A stretch of DNA of 32,868 nt. Source: Porogramme epimiltina (Eukaryota > Basidiomycota > Agaricomycetes > Polyporales > Polyporaceae). The stretch spans positions 1 through 32,868 of the forward strand of contig FTLJ01000957.1 of assembly GCA_900155495.1 (NCBI GenBank). Direction: 5' to 3'. A program made the position numbers and the translations under genes. The notes beneath the pieces were generated by a model that was not told the origin of the DNA, made no database searches, and was given only the letters and a program-made list of their open reading frames with translations. Of this stretch, positions 21,001-31,562 are shown in pieces. The stretch's first letter is position 1; every line of letters starts with the position of its first letter.

Positions 21001-23828
21001 ATGTCACGGAAATAATCTCGTGCATCCTCATCCTTGCTCGTACCCAAACCCTACCAAGGTGTCAGTTCGGCAGTTCCGTAGGCCCAAGAGAGCACAACAA
21101 ACCTTGAAGTACTTGTGCTGCCACTTGTGAGAGTCGGGGGTCTCCTCGAGCCACATCTCGTATTCAGGGATGGTGTAGAAGTTGATGATCTCCTTGCCTT
21201 TCCAAACCTATAAGGCGAGTCAGCCATGTTTGTCACACACACATACGTCGACGTAACGTACTCGGACGACAGGAGTGATAAACTCCACGAGGAACTTCGG
21301 GATCTTCAAGAGCGAAGGGTAGAAGTGGTCCAAGTAGTTGATGAGAAGGCCCTTGATATGCGAACCATCGTGATCCTATCATCTGTGGTTAAGGGCGTGT
21401 ACAGACACCGAAATACAGAAAGCTGACCTGATCCGTCATGAGCATAAGACGGCCGTACCGCAGGCTGCCGGTGTCAGTGTACTCCTTGTTGTGCTGCAGA
21501 CCCATGATCTTCTTGATGTTTTGAATCTCCTCGTTCTTCATAATCTGGTCATGCTTCGCGTCACGGACGTTGAGAAGCTTTCCGCGGAGCGGGAAGACAC
21601 CAAAGTTGTCGCGCCCAACGACACCAAGACCTGCGATAGCCAACGCCCTGGCGGAATCACCTTCGGTCAGGATGAGGGTGCAGTCACCAGCTTTCCTCGT
21701 CCCAGCATTGTTCGCGTCGGACAGCTTAGTCATGCCAGTAAGCCTATAGAAACGTCAGTGAACGGTCCTAACAAGTACACTAATCTACATGCCTCGTTCT
21801 CCGAGTGCCGTCCGTCTTCTTAAGCTGCTGGTCAGCCTTGAACTTTGCCCAGTTCAGTACGTGATCGACGATGCTCGACTTCGCGACTAAATGCCATGTA
21901 AGTCAAGTGCTCGCGCTGTAGAATGTGCATAACTTACCCTTCTTCATGAAATCCTCCGAGAGATTCGGCTTCGAGCCGAACTTGCTCGCGGGCAGCGTCA
22001 GCGTCTCCTTCGTCTGACTGTCGAACGTGGGGTTCTCGATGAGTGCATTCACGAAGATCCACATGTGGTTCTTGATCTGAGCCGGTTTCACCGTTGCCGC
22101 CTTGTTCTTCTTCGAAATGGAGGTGATGAGACTCTTCGCGAGCTGGTCTGCGAGGTAATTGACGTGCGTTCCGCCCTTGGACGTCGAGATGGAGTTCGCG
22201 AACGACACTTGCTGGAACGTGCCCTCTGATACAGCAAATGCAACCTCCCACCGGGTTCCGATAGCTTCGTAGATGACGCTCTGCTTGGGCTGGGCAGCGC
22301 CACCTGACGCGTCCGCAGCCTGTTCTGCGGCCGAGTTGAGGAAAAGGTCGACGTATTGCTTGAAACTCTTGATCTTCAGCCGCTCGTCGTTGAGGAAAAC
22401 CTTTACGTCCTTGACTGTCCCTGCCAGATCGTATACACGCTTCTTCAACAGGGAGATTGTATCCTCGTCGATGCTCTCCATTCCGAAACGCTTCAAGTCT
22501 GGCTTGAAAGTGACGCGCGTGTACTCTTCCCCGCGGCCGTTCTTCGTGATCTTCGCCTTCCCCATTTTGCTCATGTTGTCCGTCCACGTTTGCAGGTACT
22601 TCTGGCTCGTGTTCTTGTCGGCGGTGTCAATGGTGAATTCCGTCGAGTAGATGTTGGCAAGCTTAGCTCCGTAACCGTTACGACCACCGGTGAGCTTCTT
22701 CTCGTCGTCATCGTAGTTCGAGGAGGACAGCAAGTGTCCGAAGATGAGTTCCGGGATGTAGATCTTCTCTTTCGAGTGCATCTCTATAGGAATACCCTTT
22801 CCGTTGTTATACACTGAGATGGTGTTCTTCTCAACGTCAATGTTGACCTTGATTGTGTCCATTTTGGAATCGTTGATCTATAACCACAACGTTAGGACGA
22901 TTTCATTTCAAAGCGCGGGCAGCATTGAAATTTCTCTCTACAGAAACCTGTGTTCTCTTCGTTGGTAGTGGTGAGTATACCACCGCTAACCTCACTTGCT
23001 CCTGCACCATCATAGCACAATGAGGAAATATAGCGTCGCGGCTTGCAACACCGGTGCAAGCATTGAGGACTCATAGTAGCCTCGCTAATGCAGGAACAGC
23101 TTACGCCAATCAATATGTTACGGCAGGGCTCACTTCACGGCTCAAATTCGCTTGCTTCCACGGCCACGGCCACGGTTAACATTCTGGCCACTATGCGTGG
23201 CCGCCGCATAGAACAAGACCAAGCAACAATTTCCGCTCTAACCGCTTATAGGTCCTTTGAAACAGTCGTAACCAGTGGAAGCAACTCACCTTATTATCCG
23301 CCGCGTTCACCAGGATTTCGTCCACAATCTTGAAGAAACCAGGGACGTACTTGATTTCCCGGTTGACCATCCGCTTGTTCTCTGAGTCCCACGTCCACAT
23401 CATCGAGGTAATGGTCTCCACGCTCCCAATGTACGAATCCGGACGCTTCAGGATGTGCTCCAGTTGCGAGAGCTGTCCATTCACGGAGTTAAACACTCGT
23501 GTATCCATATATGCGCACTACGCACCTTGGTATACGTCTCGGACGCCGTCTTCTTCTTAGTGTTGCCGTTCGGTGCCGCAGCACGCACCGAGGGCCCAGC
23601 GGAGGACGCAGGCTCATCTTCGTCCATGGGGTCGTCGCTGTCCGCATTGTCGTCCTTGTCAACGAGCACTTTTGTCTTCTTCGCTGCCGGACGCTTCGGC
23701 GCAGCCTTGGGTGCGGCTTTCGTGGCGGCCTTCTTCGGTACAGCCTTGCCCTTCTTTGGTGCGGGGTCGTAGCCCTCAGAGTCGGATCCCGAGATCTCGA
23801 GGTCGAAATTCTCGTCCGAGTCGCTCAT
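18045..23828 (-). CDS. TOP2: DNA topoisomerase II
   Basis: Sixteen exons (minus): 23828-23526, 23472-23290, 22877-21938, 21886-21793, 21743-21428, 21375-21262, 21207-21103, 21050-20886, 20831-20646, 20596-20251, 20196-19916, 19855-19619, 19556-19236, 19178-19062, 19005-18512, 18453-18045; 1536 residues. This nuclear ATP-dependent enzyme passes one duplex through another to untangle chromosomes. Domains in order: acidic/lysine-rich N-tail (1-100), GHKL ATPase (NNGKGIP 186-192, GGRNGYG 226-232), TOPRIM (EGDS 534-537, DHDG 613-616), and the breakage-rejoining domain with AARYIF, catalytic Tyr about 864. A ~300-residue charged C-terminal tail of alternating acidic and lysine-rich blocks follows, typical for nuclear import and phosphorylation. 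Intron 4 has a GC donor and intron 2 is 412 nt. Catalytic residues are all present. Confidence 0.98.
22878..23289 (-). other. Unusually long intron 2 of TOP2 (412 nt)
   Basis: Donor GTGAGT and acceptor TATAG are normal, and splicing joins VNAADNK to INDSKMD as the family requires. The length is about seven times the local norm. I see no in-frame exon and no obvious transposon ends or target duplication inside; a short GGTGGT/ACCACT inverted repeat is present. Confidence 0.7.
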
Positions 23829-24825
23829 GGTGGCAGGGTTCGTGAGAAGTCGTGTGCACGCGTGTCTTGAGGTTTTGAGTTGACGGGGAGGTTGGTGAAG
23901 AGTGAGGAGGAAGGGTGGCTCGAGGCCGGACGTGTGATGGTTGGTGTCAAACCGTTCAACGCGGCGCGCGCAACAGGCTTTGGTCGCGTCAAACACGTGA
24001 TGTAGACGCTCACGCGGTTTCCTCGCGTGTGTTTTCGTCCCTCGTCACCTCTGCGGTCAGGCAAATATAGCGTCCTGGGCCTTCCGCTGCGGTACAGGTT
24101 CACCCTGCCCGCACTAAACTATTGTAATCGTGTCCATTAAAGGGGAGATGAGCAAACATGTCGAGGTTTGGAATAAACGCGGTACGTCACGCGTCCCACT
24201 TGCCAAAACAGGTAAATACGCATATCGTTCTCTGCTCGGAAAGGTGACCGGCGACCGGTGAGCGTTTGAACACCAAGGCACAAGAAATACACCGGAGTGG
24301 CGACATAAAATAAGACCGACACAATGGTGGCGAAGACGTGAACATGAAATTTCCAACAGCAGAGAGCATCACTTCCACCAGTGCACGACTACGCATTCGT
24401 ACTAGTACAGCTGCAGTACACGCAATATCCCGGACTGAGACGTCTGCAGCAACTGCAGAGCGAACCTCCCCCCTCCCCCCGGGCAGCTGCCACCGACATA
24501 TCTTCACGTTTACCGATGGAGGGCGGTTCCGCTGACGATCCCTGGACTTGCAATACGCCTGCAATACGCCCCCGTCACTGAGTCTGACGAAGAATGGCTT
24601 TGGCAGGCGTAGCACAAGGAGACACCATTCTACGCTGGCCTGCTTGCTAGTAGGGGCTTGGTCGTGGGGATACCGCATATAACCACGAGTTCTAAACATC
24701 GATGAGCACACACCAGAGCGATAGAATCATTATAAAATTACCTAGAAGTCGAACGTCCTCTGGGCTTTTAGTCGCATCAGACTAACGCCAGCGTGCCACG
24801 GTAGTGTTGAGAACAGGCTCACCAT
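23829..24825. other. Intergenic: TOP2 upstream region and NAA38 3' side
   Basis: The longest gene-free stretch (997 bases). It should contain the TOP2 promoter near 23829-24100; a TATATTT (minus strand) lies around 24063-24069. A tandem duplicate of TGCAATACGCC occurs at 24549-24570. A 174-codon minus-strand frame (24187-24711) has no domain or fungal codon pattern that I trust. No RNA gene recognised. Confidence 0.4.
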
Positions 24826-25182
24826 TCATGTATACATACTCTCCTCATCACTCTCCCGAGGGGTTTCACCCCAGCCATCATCTGCGCCGCTCAGATCCCG
24901 CGTTTCGACCCGCACGACCAGCCTCCACGGAATCATGACCTGCCCGACATATCGCGAGCCCCCATCTGAGCTCGCGTCCGGTCCAGCGCGGTACTCATCG
25001 GTGCTGACGAGGATAATATTGAGTTGCTTGTCCGTGCCCGCGAAAGTCCCAACGAAGGTGCGCCCATCCTTGACCGACACTTTGAGAGTCGCACGCAATA
25101 ACGCTCGAAGCTGTTTGACATTCGCCGTAGGCTCCGCAGTACGCATGCGTGGCGGGGCTGTTCCGACGGGAGGCGAAGACAT
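24826..25182 (-). CDS. NAA38: LSM-domain protein, NatC auxiliary subunit NAA38-like
   Basis: Single-exon model of 118 residues. The ATG at 25182 is the first true start. After a Pro/Thr tail the protein has an LSM fold: Sm1-like LKVSVKDGRTFVGTFAGTD followed by NIILVSTDEY, and Sm2-like VGQVMIPWRLVVRVE, with a short variable insert between them. The sequence fits LSMD1/NAA38, the small subunit of the NatC N-terminal acetyltransferase, better than the LSM1-8 splicing/decay proteins. It would act in the cytoplasm at the ribosome. The 3' end is uncertain: a perfect GTATGT donor overlaps the last codons, so a final intron with a different short C-terminus is possible. It shares a 198-bp divergent promoter with the next gene. 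Confidence 0.83.
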   Translation of the reverse strand: MSSPPVGTAPPRMRTAEPTANVKQLRALLRATLKVSVKDGRTFVGTFAGTDKQLNIILVSTDEYRAGPDASSDGGSRYVGQVMIPWRLVVRVETRDLSGADDGWGETPRESDEESMYT

Positions 25183-25380
25183 CGTGGAAGGAGGGAAAGA
25201 CAGGTTCGTCCACGCAGGGCCCACGTATCGACACGCCCTGAGCTCGTCATGGGCGCGGGCGCCACACTGCTTGCTTCCGTACTATGATATCCATGGCCAC
25301 CCTTGACTCGTCCCCACCATCTGCGCGCTGTTGCCGTGTGCTATTTAACCCCGCACGTACTCGGTCTAGCTACCTGAATC
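25183..25380. promoter_or_regulatory. Divergent promoter, NAA38 / CofD-family gene
   Basis: Only 198 bases separate the two start codons. A TATTTAA at 25342-25348 lies ~33 bases before the plus-strand ATG. No element is obvious for the minus gene. Confidence 0.55.
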
Positions 25381-27407
25381 ATGAGCCACTTCGGACTCGC
25401 CCCGAACCCCAAGAACTCTGGTGCAGATAGCCCCGGCTCATCTGTCTTCGACCTCCCCACCCAGCCCGCAGTACAATCCCAGGCGACACTCCCTCCGGTC
25501 CGGCTGCCGATGTTGACCACCGGCAATGTCGGAAAGTCTGTGGAACCCTTGACAACCCAACGCCACCAGGACGAAACAGGATTCGTTGTAGTGTCGGGCG
25601 GGACTGGCTGCAACTCTATCTGCTCCGCCTTCGGCCAGTCGGCATGCTACATCCTTCCAGTTTCCGACGACGGGGGATCGTCTAGCGAGATTATCAGAGT
25701 CCTCGGTGGCCCTTCCATAGGTGGGTATATTTCATCTAGCCTCAGCTCCATCTACTCATACCGTACGCGACAGGTGACATTCGTTCGCGCTTGATACGGC
25801 TCATCCCCCATTCAGAACCGGGTTCGCCTCTGGACGCCATCCGTAACCTACTCGCATACCGACTTCCTGCAAATTGCACCGAGCGCGAGGCACGGGATGA
25901 ATGGCGTGACATAGTCGAGGGCCGATCTCGGCTGTGGGCAGGCATCCCGAGTGATCGCAAAGAGATGATTCGAGGTAAGCTCCCCCTCGCCCGAAGTCGC
26001 CGTGTGCCCTCCTCGTTTAGGGCTCGTGGTATGGCGGGTGCTGACGGCCGACTGGCACGCGACCAGCCTTCTTAGTCCACTTCGAGAGCGAGATCCTCTC
26101 GCGCGCGCACAAGAACTTCTCGTTCGTCAACGGCAGGTGAGCCGCGCACGCGCTGCAGCCGCACGGTCGACATCGCGCCTCACGCCGTCCTGGCAGCATC
26201 GGGAACTACTTCCTCTCCGCCGCCCAGGCCTTCTTCCGCTCCCTTCCGTCGGCGATCTTTCTGTTCTCGTCTATGACCAACAGCCAGGTAAGACGCTCCA
26301 TGTTTGTATCGCACCCGAGGACGGGCTTGAGCTGACAGTGGACCTTAGGCTAATATCTTGCCGGTCATCGTTACCAACCACACGGTAACCATTGCAGCCG
26401 AGCTTGTCAGTAGAACTACTTCTTTCATTACAATCATTATCACGCGACTAACACGCATCGCAGGAAAACGGTGAACGGCTTGTGGGTCAGTGCGAGATAT
26501 CCCACCCCGTACGCGAGACGCCTCGGATTAGCATCTCCGATGAATTCGATCCTACCTCACCCGTGGAGGACCCGCTAGATGGGACGCTTCCCCGTAGCCG
26601 GAATGTCCTGTTCCAAGCAGAAGGCAAACACCAATATGAGCCCCTGAACGCCCGTATTAGCAGTGAGTATGTATGAGCGTGGGATGGACCACTACTCTAA
26701 CACATGTAATAACTCACAGAATTGTTCTACATCAATGCGTACGGGAACGAGATCCATCCTGCCCCGAACCCGGACTTTATCTCGGCCTTGTCGAGGCATG
26801 ACATTCTCATCTACTCCTGCGGATCTCTTTGGACGAGTGTTATACCATGTCTGGCCCTGAAGGGTGTGGCAAACGCGATTGCCAGCTCACGTACTCTAAA
26901 GGCCAAGGTTCTGTTATGTGAGCGGTCTTCCTGACGTCTATCTTGGCACAGGTCTGTTCTAATTCTAGCTCAGTGAACTCCGTCAATGACAGAGAAACAG
27001 ACGGCTATACCGCCGTCGACTATATCCAGTACGCGGTTGACTCGCGGCCAACGTAACCTATGCTAACCGTAATCCAGAACTGTTGCTCAAACACTAAACG
27101 ACGGGCACTACGTCAAGTCATACGGTGGACTAAGCAAAGCAGACACAAGATACCCGATTTCAGCGTTCATCACCCACCTGGTCTACTTGCGAGGGACTGT
27201 TGTAGAAGTGAATGTCCCCCAAATCACCGTACGTTGTACGACTGTCCGGCTCGGCATAAACACCGTTAACACCACGTGTAGAGCCTCGGAGTACGTTGCA
27301 TCGCAGTCGAGGGGCCGGTAGATGACAGGACGAAGCTGCCTCTATTCGACGCTTCGTCGGTCCAGAGTGCGGTCCGTGAGATTTTAGATAGTGTTTCGGA
27401 GGATTAG
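25381..27407 (+). CDS. CofD/YvcK (UPF0052) family protein
   Basis: Ten exons: 25381-25720, 25774-25974, 26076-26136, 26197-26287, 26349-26405, 26464-26662, 26720-26917, 26974-27028, 27078-27228, 27282-27407; 492 residues. The core begins with the family's nucleotide-binding signature VVVSGGTGCNSICSAF (about 68-83), then VSDDGGSSSEIIRVLGGPS and GDIRSRLIRL, as in bacterial YvcK and archaeal CofD. Later family blocks are FSFVNGSIGNYFLSAA, NDFIS-like PNPDFISAL, and DILIYSCGSLWTSVIP. CofD moves a phospholactyl group in coenzyme F420 synthesis; YvcK binds UDP-sugars and affects carbon use and cell wall. Fungi are not known to make F420, so the fungal substrate is open. No signal peptide or membrane span is seen; probably cytosolic. 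Confidence 0.9.
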
Positions 27408-27836
27408 GACCTTCATTTCCGGCGAGCGACCATGTCTTCTCTTTCTTCCAGGGGCGCACCCGACTAGGGCCGCTGCTCCGGCTCTGGAATGTTGTGTGTG
27501 AGCGTGTTAATCGCAGACGAGCTACCGCGCCTGTACGACCGTGCGAGCTCGCAGGACGTCGCCCATCAGCGCGGTCAGTCGGGTGACCGCCCTCGCGGAG
27601 GACGTAAATATCGCCATCGAGCTCTAGAACGGCGTCAGAGTCTAAAGCGTCGAGCTGGAGGACCCGGGCTCTGGCGGGAGTTGACGTCTGCGCCGCGAAG
27701 GCAGCTGGCGGCAGAGTCCGCCCAACTGACTTCCTTCGCTACGTCGGCGTCCGCCCCGCTCCCGCCGATCTACCTCAGCTTCAACCACGACGTCCATGAT
27801 CCCCTCATGAGCGTGTCCCGCCGACCTCGTCAGTGA
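27408..27836 (+). other. Intergenic: 3' UTR and upstream region of next gene
   Basis: A 115-codon plus frame (27489-27836) runs into a TGA directly abutting the next ATG, but its composition is Arg-rich and unlike a conserved protein. I treat the stretch as spacer and 5' UTR. Confidence 0.4.
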
Positions 27837-29311
27837 ATGGCCTCAGCCGCTGCACCCGACCCTCCCGCGGCCGTTGGCCCCGACGGCCTGCGCTCGCCGC
27901 GCACGAGGCGCAGGTCGAGTGCGAGTTCGAAAGAGCCACGAGTGAGATCCATCCTCCTCTCCGGTACGTGCCCCGCGTTTATCTCGCCCTGCCGCGCGCC
28001 CCTTCACCTCCACGAGCCGTTCATCTCACACGCCCCCTCTTCTCTCTTCCCCGCTCGCCTTCCCCGCGCGGACAGGCAACAAGCCCCCCGCCGTGCACGA
28101 GCCCCCACCGTCCGAGCCAGAATCAACCCCTGCACCCCCACCTCAACTTCCAGACGACACGCCCGCCACAGCCGCACACGGCCCCGCCCAAGGCCTCCTC
28201 GCACACACCCATGCCAGCCAAATAGCCGAGCCCCACGACCCAGACGGGCGACCGCCCTCGATTCACCTCTCCGAGTACGCGTACGTCGAGGCCGCAGCCT
28301 CCGCGACCGCCGCCTCCCTCTCCTCGCCCGAAGACCCCAGCCCCATCACCCCCTCCGACCCCCAGCCCGCGATGCCCGTCCCCGTACGCGCGCGGCGCAC
28401 CACGCTCGACCTCCCCGGCTCGCCCTACGACGACGACCCGAAAGCCTCGCCCACCTCCTCGATGGCGACGTCCCCCAAGCCGTGCATCGTCCCCGGCAAC
28501 GCCCTCCACCTCATCGACGACGATCCCGCCGCCCCACGGTCCGCGACCCCGCCGTCCGTCATCGTCGTCGGCGACGAGTCCGAGTACGGCGCCGAGCCGC
28601 CCTCCTCCGACTCGGACGCCGACGGAGACGGCGAGCACGCCGGTGCTCCCCGCGCGGTGCGCCCCGCACCCCGCGTCCGCTTCCGCTCGCGCGTCCGCAT
28701 CACCTCGGGCGTGCACCGGCACCGGCACTCGCAGTCCGCCATCGGCGGCGGGACGTCGACACCCGGCTCGTCGACGTCCGAGTCGCCCTCGTCCTCCATC
28801 TCGGCGCCGCTGCGCTACCAGGCCTCCGACGACGCCGCGTGGGGCCCGATAGGCAAGCGACTGAGCGCATACGCATGGCAGCGCCGCGCGCAGAGCATGC
28901 CCGGACCGGGGCCGGGAGGGCTTGTGCAGGGTCAGGGTCCGGTCCAGGGCCCGAGGCCGGGCATGGTGCGCAACGGTACGATGACGAGGAGCGGCATGCG
29001 GAGTGTGCGGGGGCGCGGGAGCGAGCGGACGCCGCTGCTCCGTGCACAGTTGAGACAGGTGTACGGAGAATCGGAGGATGAGGAGGGACAGGGTATGGGC
29101 CAAGAGGAGCGTGCGCTGCGTGAGGCAGCGTTGCGGAGAGAGGAGGAAGTCATGTTTGGGAGGTGGCCTTGGCGAGTGTTCAATCGACATGTGAGTCCTT
29201 CTATCTTTCGAAACCTCTGCATTGCTCAATGTGCCATAGTGGTGGTGGTGGCATATGGAACCCGTATTGTGCTGTTGTTGTGCTGACGATTCTGACTATG
29301 AGGAGTTCTGA
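27837..29311 (+). CDS. Uncharacterised low-complexity protein with W/C-rich end
   Basis: Three exons: 27837-27963, 28076-29190, 29240-29311; 437 residues. An in-frame TGA directly precedes the ATG, so the start cannot extend upstream without another intron. The protein is Ser/Pro/Asp/Gly-rich and probably mostly disordered, with basic arginine patches (VRFRSRVRI), a Gly-Pro-Gln stretch (about 290-315) and a charged helix (EERALREAALRREEEVMFG). Splicing out 29191-29239 (GTGAGT...ATAG) gives an unusual end: FNRHWWWWHMEPVLCCC then DDSDYEEF. Without that intron the frame ends in a hydrophobic tail instead. The spliced version is preferred because the donor is perfect. I do not recognise the family; the Trp/Cys cluster may touch membranes or be acylated. 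Confidence 0.68.
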
Positions 29312-29576
29312 GCATTGTCTTCCCTTCTTCATGCTCTCCCTAGCATTCCTACCCCGAGATAGGCACCGCGGCTCTCCGCCGGCCGTCTTCCTCCCTACTC
29401 GCCCCTGACCGCTGTATGATCCTCACCTCTCAGCTCACCTCTCCACAAGTTTCCCGTCACACTGTTGTACTCTATCGCACACATGGTTGATACCCCTGTT
29501 CTTATGCACGATGTCTGGATGGAATACAAGATATTGTTCTTCTGTCTATCTTTCACCGCCTGTCACCGCGTCTCAC

Positions 29577-31046
29577 CTACTGCTTCGCCTCCGCCTTCTC
29601 CGGCAGCTTCTGCATCTTCGTCATCGTCGGGGGCAAGGTCGTGATAGGGGGCAGTAGTGCGCCTGCCGCCTTGCGCGCGTTCTGCGCAAGAACGGCATCC
29701 ATGATCACCAGCGCTGCCATCGCCTCCACGATGGGCACCGCACGGGGGACAACGCACGGGTCGTGCCGGCCTCGTGCTGCTAGTGTGCCCGGTGTACCGT
29801 CGTACTGTGCTGTCTCCTGCGCCTGCGAGATGGTCGCGGGGCTCTTGAATCCTATGCGGAAGTACACGTCCTCGCCGTTGCTGATCCCGCCCTGCACACC
29901 TCCGGACCAGTTCGTGCGTGTGCCCATGCTCCCGTCGGCGCGCGCGAAGAACGCATCGTTGTGCCGCGAGCCGGGCACCTCCGTCCCACGGAAACCGGAG
30001 CCAATCTCGAACGCCTTCGTCGCGGGGATGGAGAGCATCGCATGCGCGAGTTTCGCTTCGAGCTTGTCGAACACGGGCTCACCGACGCCCGAGGGCACGT
30101 TGCGGATGACGCAGGTGACGGTGCCACCGATGGAATCGCTGGCTTCCTTCGCTCGGATGATGCGCTGGGGGATGCGAGTGGGCCTTCTGTTTCATAAAAC
30201 AATACTGAGATTCTCACCTGGGTCATCCTCTCCGATGTCTCGGCGTGTGGACAGCGCGTAGGCTGGGCATCGACCTTCTCGCGGGTGACGGTCTTCAGGA
30301 GCTCAACAAACTCCGGGCTCAGAGCATCCTCAGCGGTGTCATCTTCGTCGGCCGATGCCTGAGAAGGCGGCGAGACGGTGGAGGGAAGGTGCACCCTCCC
30401 TACAGACGACACAAACGCAACAATCTCGACGCCGTACGCCATCTTCAGGTACTTCTCCGCGATAGCACCGGCAGCAACTCTCCCTGCGGCGAGGCGCACA
30501 TCGGTACAAGCTTACCCGGAGACGTAAAGAATCACCCACCGATGGTCTCGCGGGCGCTGCTCCGACCGCCTCCACTGCTCGCCTTGACGCCGTACTTCTC
30601 AAGGTACGTCCAGTCCGCATGGCTCGGTCGGGGGTAGAGGTCGGTCTCCGAGTAGTCCTTCGGCCTTTGGTCTTCGTTGCGAACAAAGAGCCCGATGGGC
30701 GTCCCGAGGGTAACGCCGTGCTCAATCCCCGACTGCAGCTGGACGAGGTCCTTCTCGTCTCTCTGCACGGAGAGCAAGGGCGCTGTCAAATCGGGCACAG
30801 AACGAAGTAGAGTTGCACACGCACCGGCGTGGTGAGGTTGCTCTGCCCCGGTCTCCTTCGGCTGAGCTGCACCTGGACGTCTTGCGCAGTCAATGGCAGT
30901 CCCTATATGCCTACTTCAGTTCCATCACGGCCCACGTTTGAGAGAGAGTTACACACCGGTGGGCAGCCATCGATGATTGCGCCAACAGAGGCGCAATGTG
31001 ACTCTCCATAGGTAGTCACGCGGAAGAGGGTGCCGAAGGTAGACAT
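29577..31046 (-). CDS. ARO2: Chorismate synthase
   Basis: Five exons (minus): 31046-30957, 30902-30825, 30762-30540, 30483-30218, 30164-29577; 414 residues. It converts 5-enolpyruvylshikimate-3-phosphate to chorismate, the last common step to Phe, Tyr, Trp and folate, using reduced FMN. All three family signatures are visible: [18 protein letters not shown] (about 14-31, with His-17), [13 protein letters not shown] (120-132) and GRHDPCVVP (351-359), plus [12 protein letters not shown] and GSRHNDAFF. Fungal enzymes are often bifunctional, with their own NAD(P)H:flavin reductase activity; sequence alone does not decide it. The protein is ~40 residues longer than yeast Aro2, mainly through an acidic Ser-rich insert near residues 154-172 ([16 protein letters not shown]). 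Cytosolic. Confidence 0.97.
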
Positions 31047-31562
31047 CTTGTGAGGTAATGGTTTCAGATTTTGCACAGAATGTGAATCCTAGAGGCCTAC
31101 CTTTACTTCTTGGAGTTGAAGGATTCAAGCTCAAGTCTGGGGCGTTTTTCTACGCTCTCGAGGGCGCGCTGGCTGTGCGTCAGGTTCCGATCTCGCCGGA
31201 GGTTGTGCGTCGCAGTCCGTTCCACGTAGTATGGAAAGTCCCCGTTCAAAGCCGTGTTTGCAAGAATGAGGGTCGGGACGAAAAGAGTAAAACGAATGAC
31301 TCGCTCAACGAAGTCCAGCCTCGGAATCAAAATCTCGAGTGAACCTTTAGATTAGATTAGATTGAATTCCTACTGCACGTGATCGGGACGGGTCCCGGGC
31401 TTCTCGGAGCAGTGACCCTTCAGTGACGTCGCCGCAGTGCGCGTTGTTTCCTCTTCCTATCCACCAGCCGGTCTACATTCTCTCTGTAAAGATGTAAGAA
31501 ACCACTTACCGCCTACATGACTCACGGCTTGCATGGAATCTGACCCGCTCAAACGTTAGAAA
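31047..31562. promoter_or_regulatory. Divergent intergenic region, ARO2 / DUF7704 gene
   Basis: 516 bases between two start codons on opposite strands; it must hold both promoters. A short ATTAG microsatellite (three units) occurs near 31347-31364. A TGACGTC-like site (AGTGACGTCGCC, 31420-31431) resembles an ATF/CREB element. No canonical Gcn4 TGACTC site is obvious upstream of ARO2. No gene is seen. Confidence 0.4.

Noticed and set aside
24187..24711. 174-codon minus-strand frame in the TOP2/NAA38 spacer
   Set aside because: Looks like a chance frame: no domain, no signal peptide, and no splice pattern extending it.
28123..29229. 368-codon minus-strand open frame
   Set aside because: Lies antisense to the GC-rich exon of the 27837-29311 gene; the long frame reflects third-position GC bias and has no family features.
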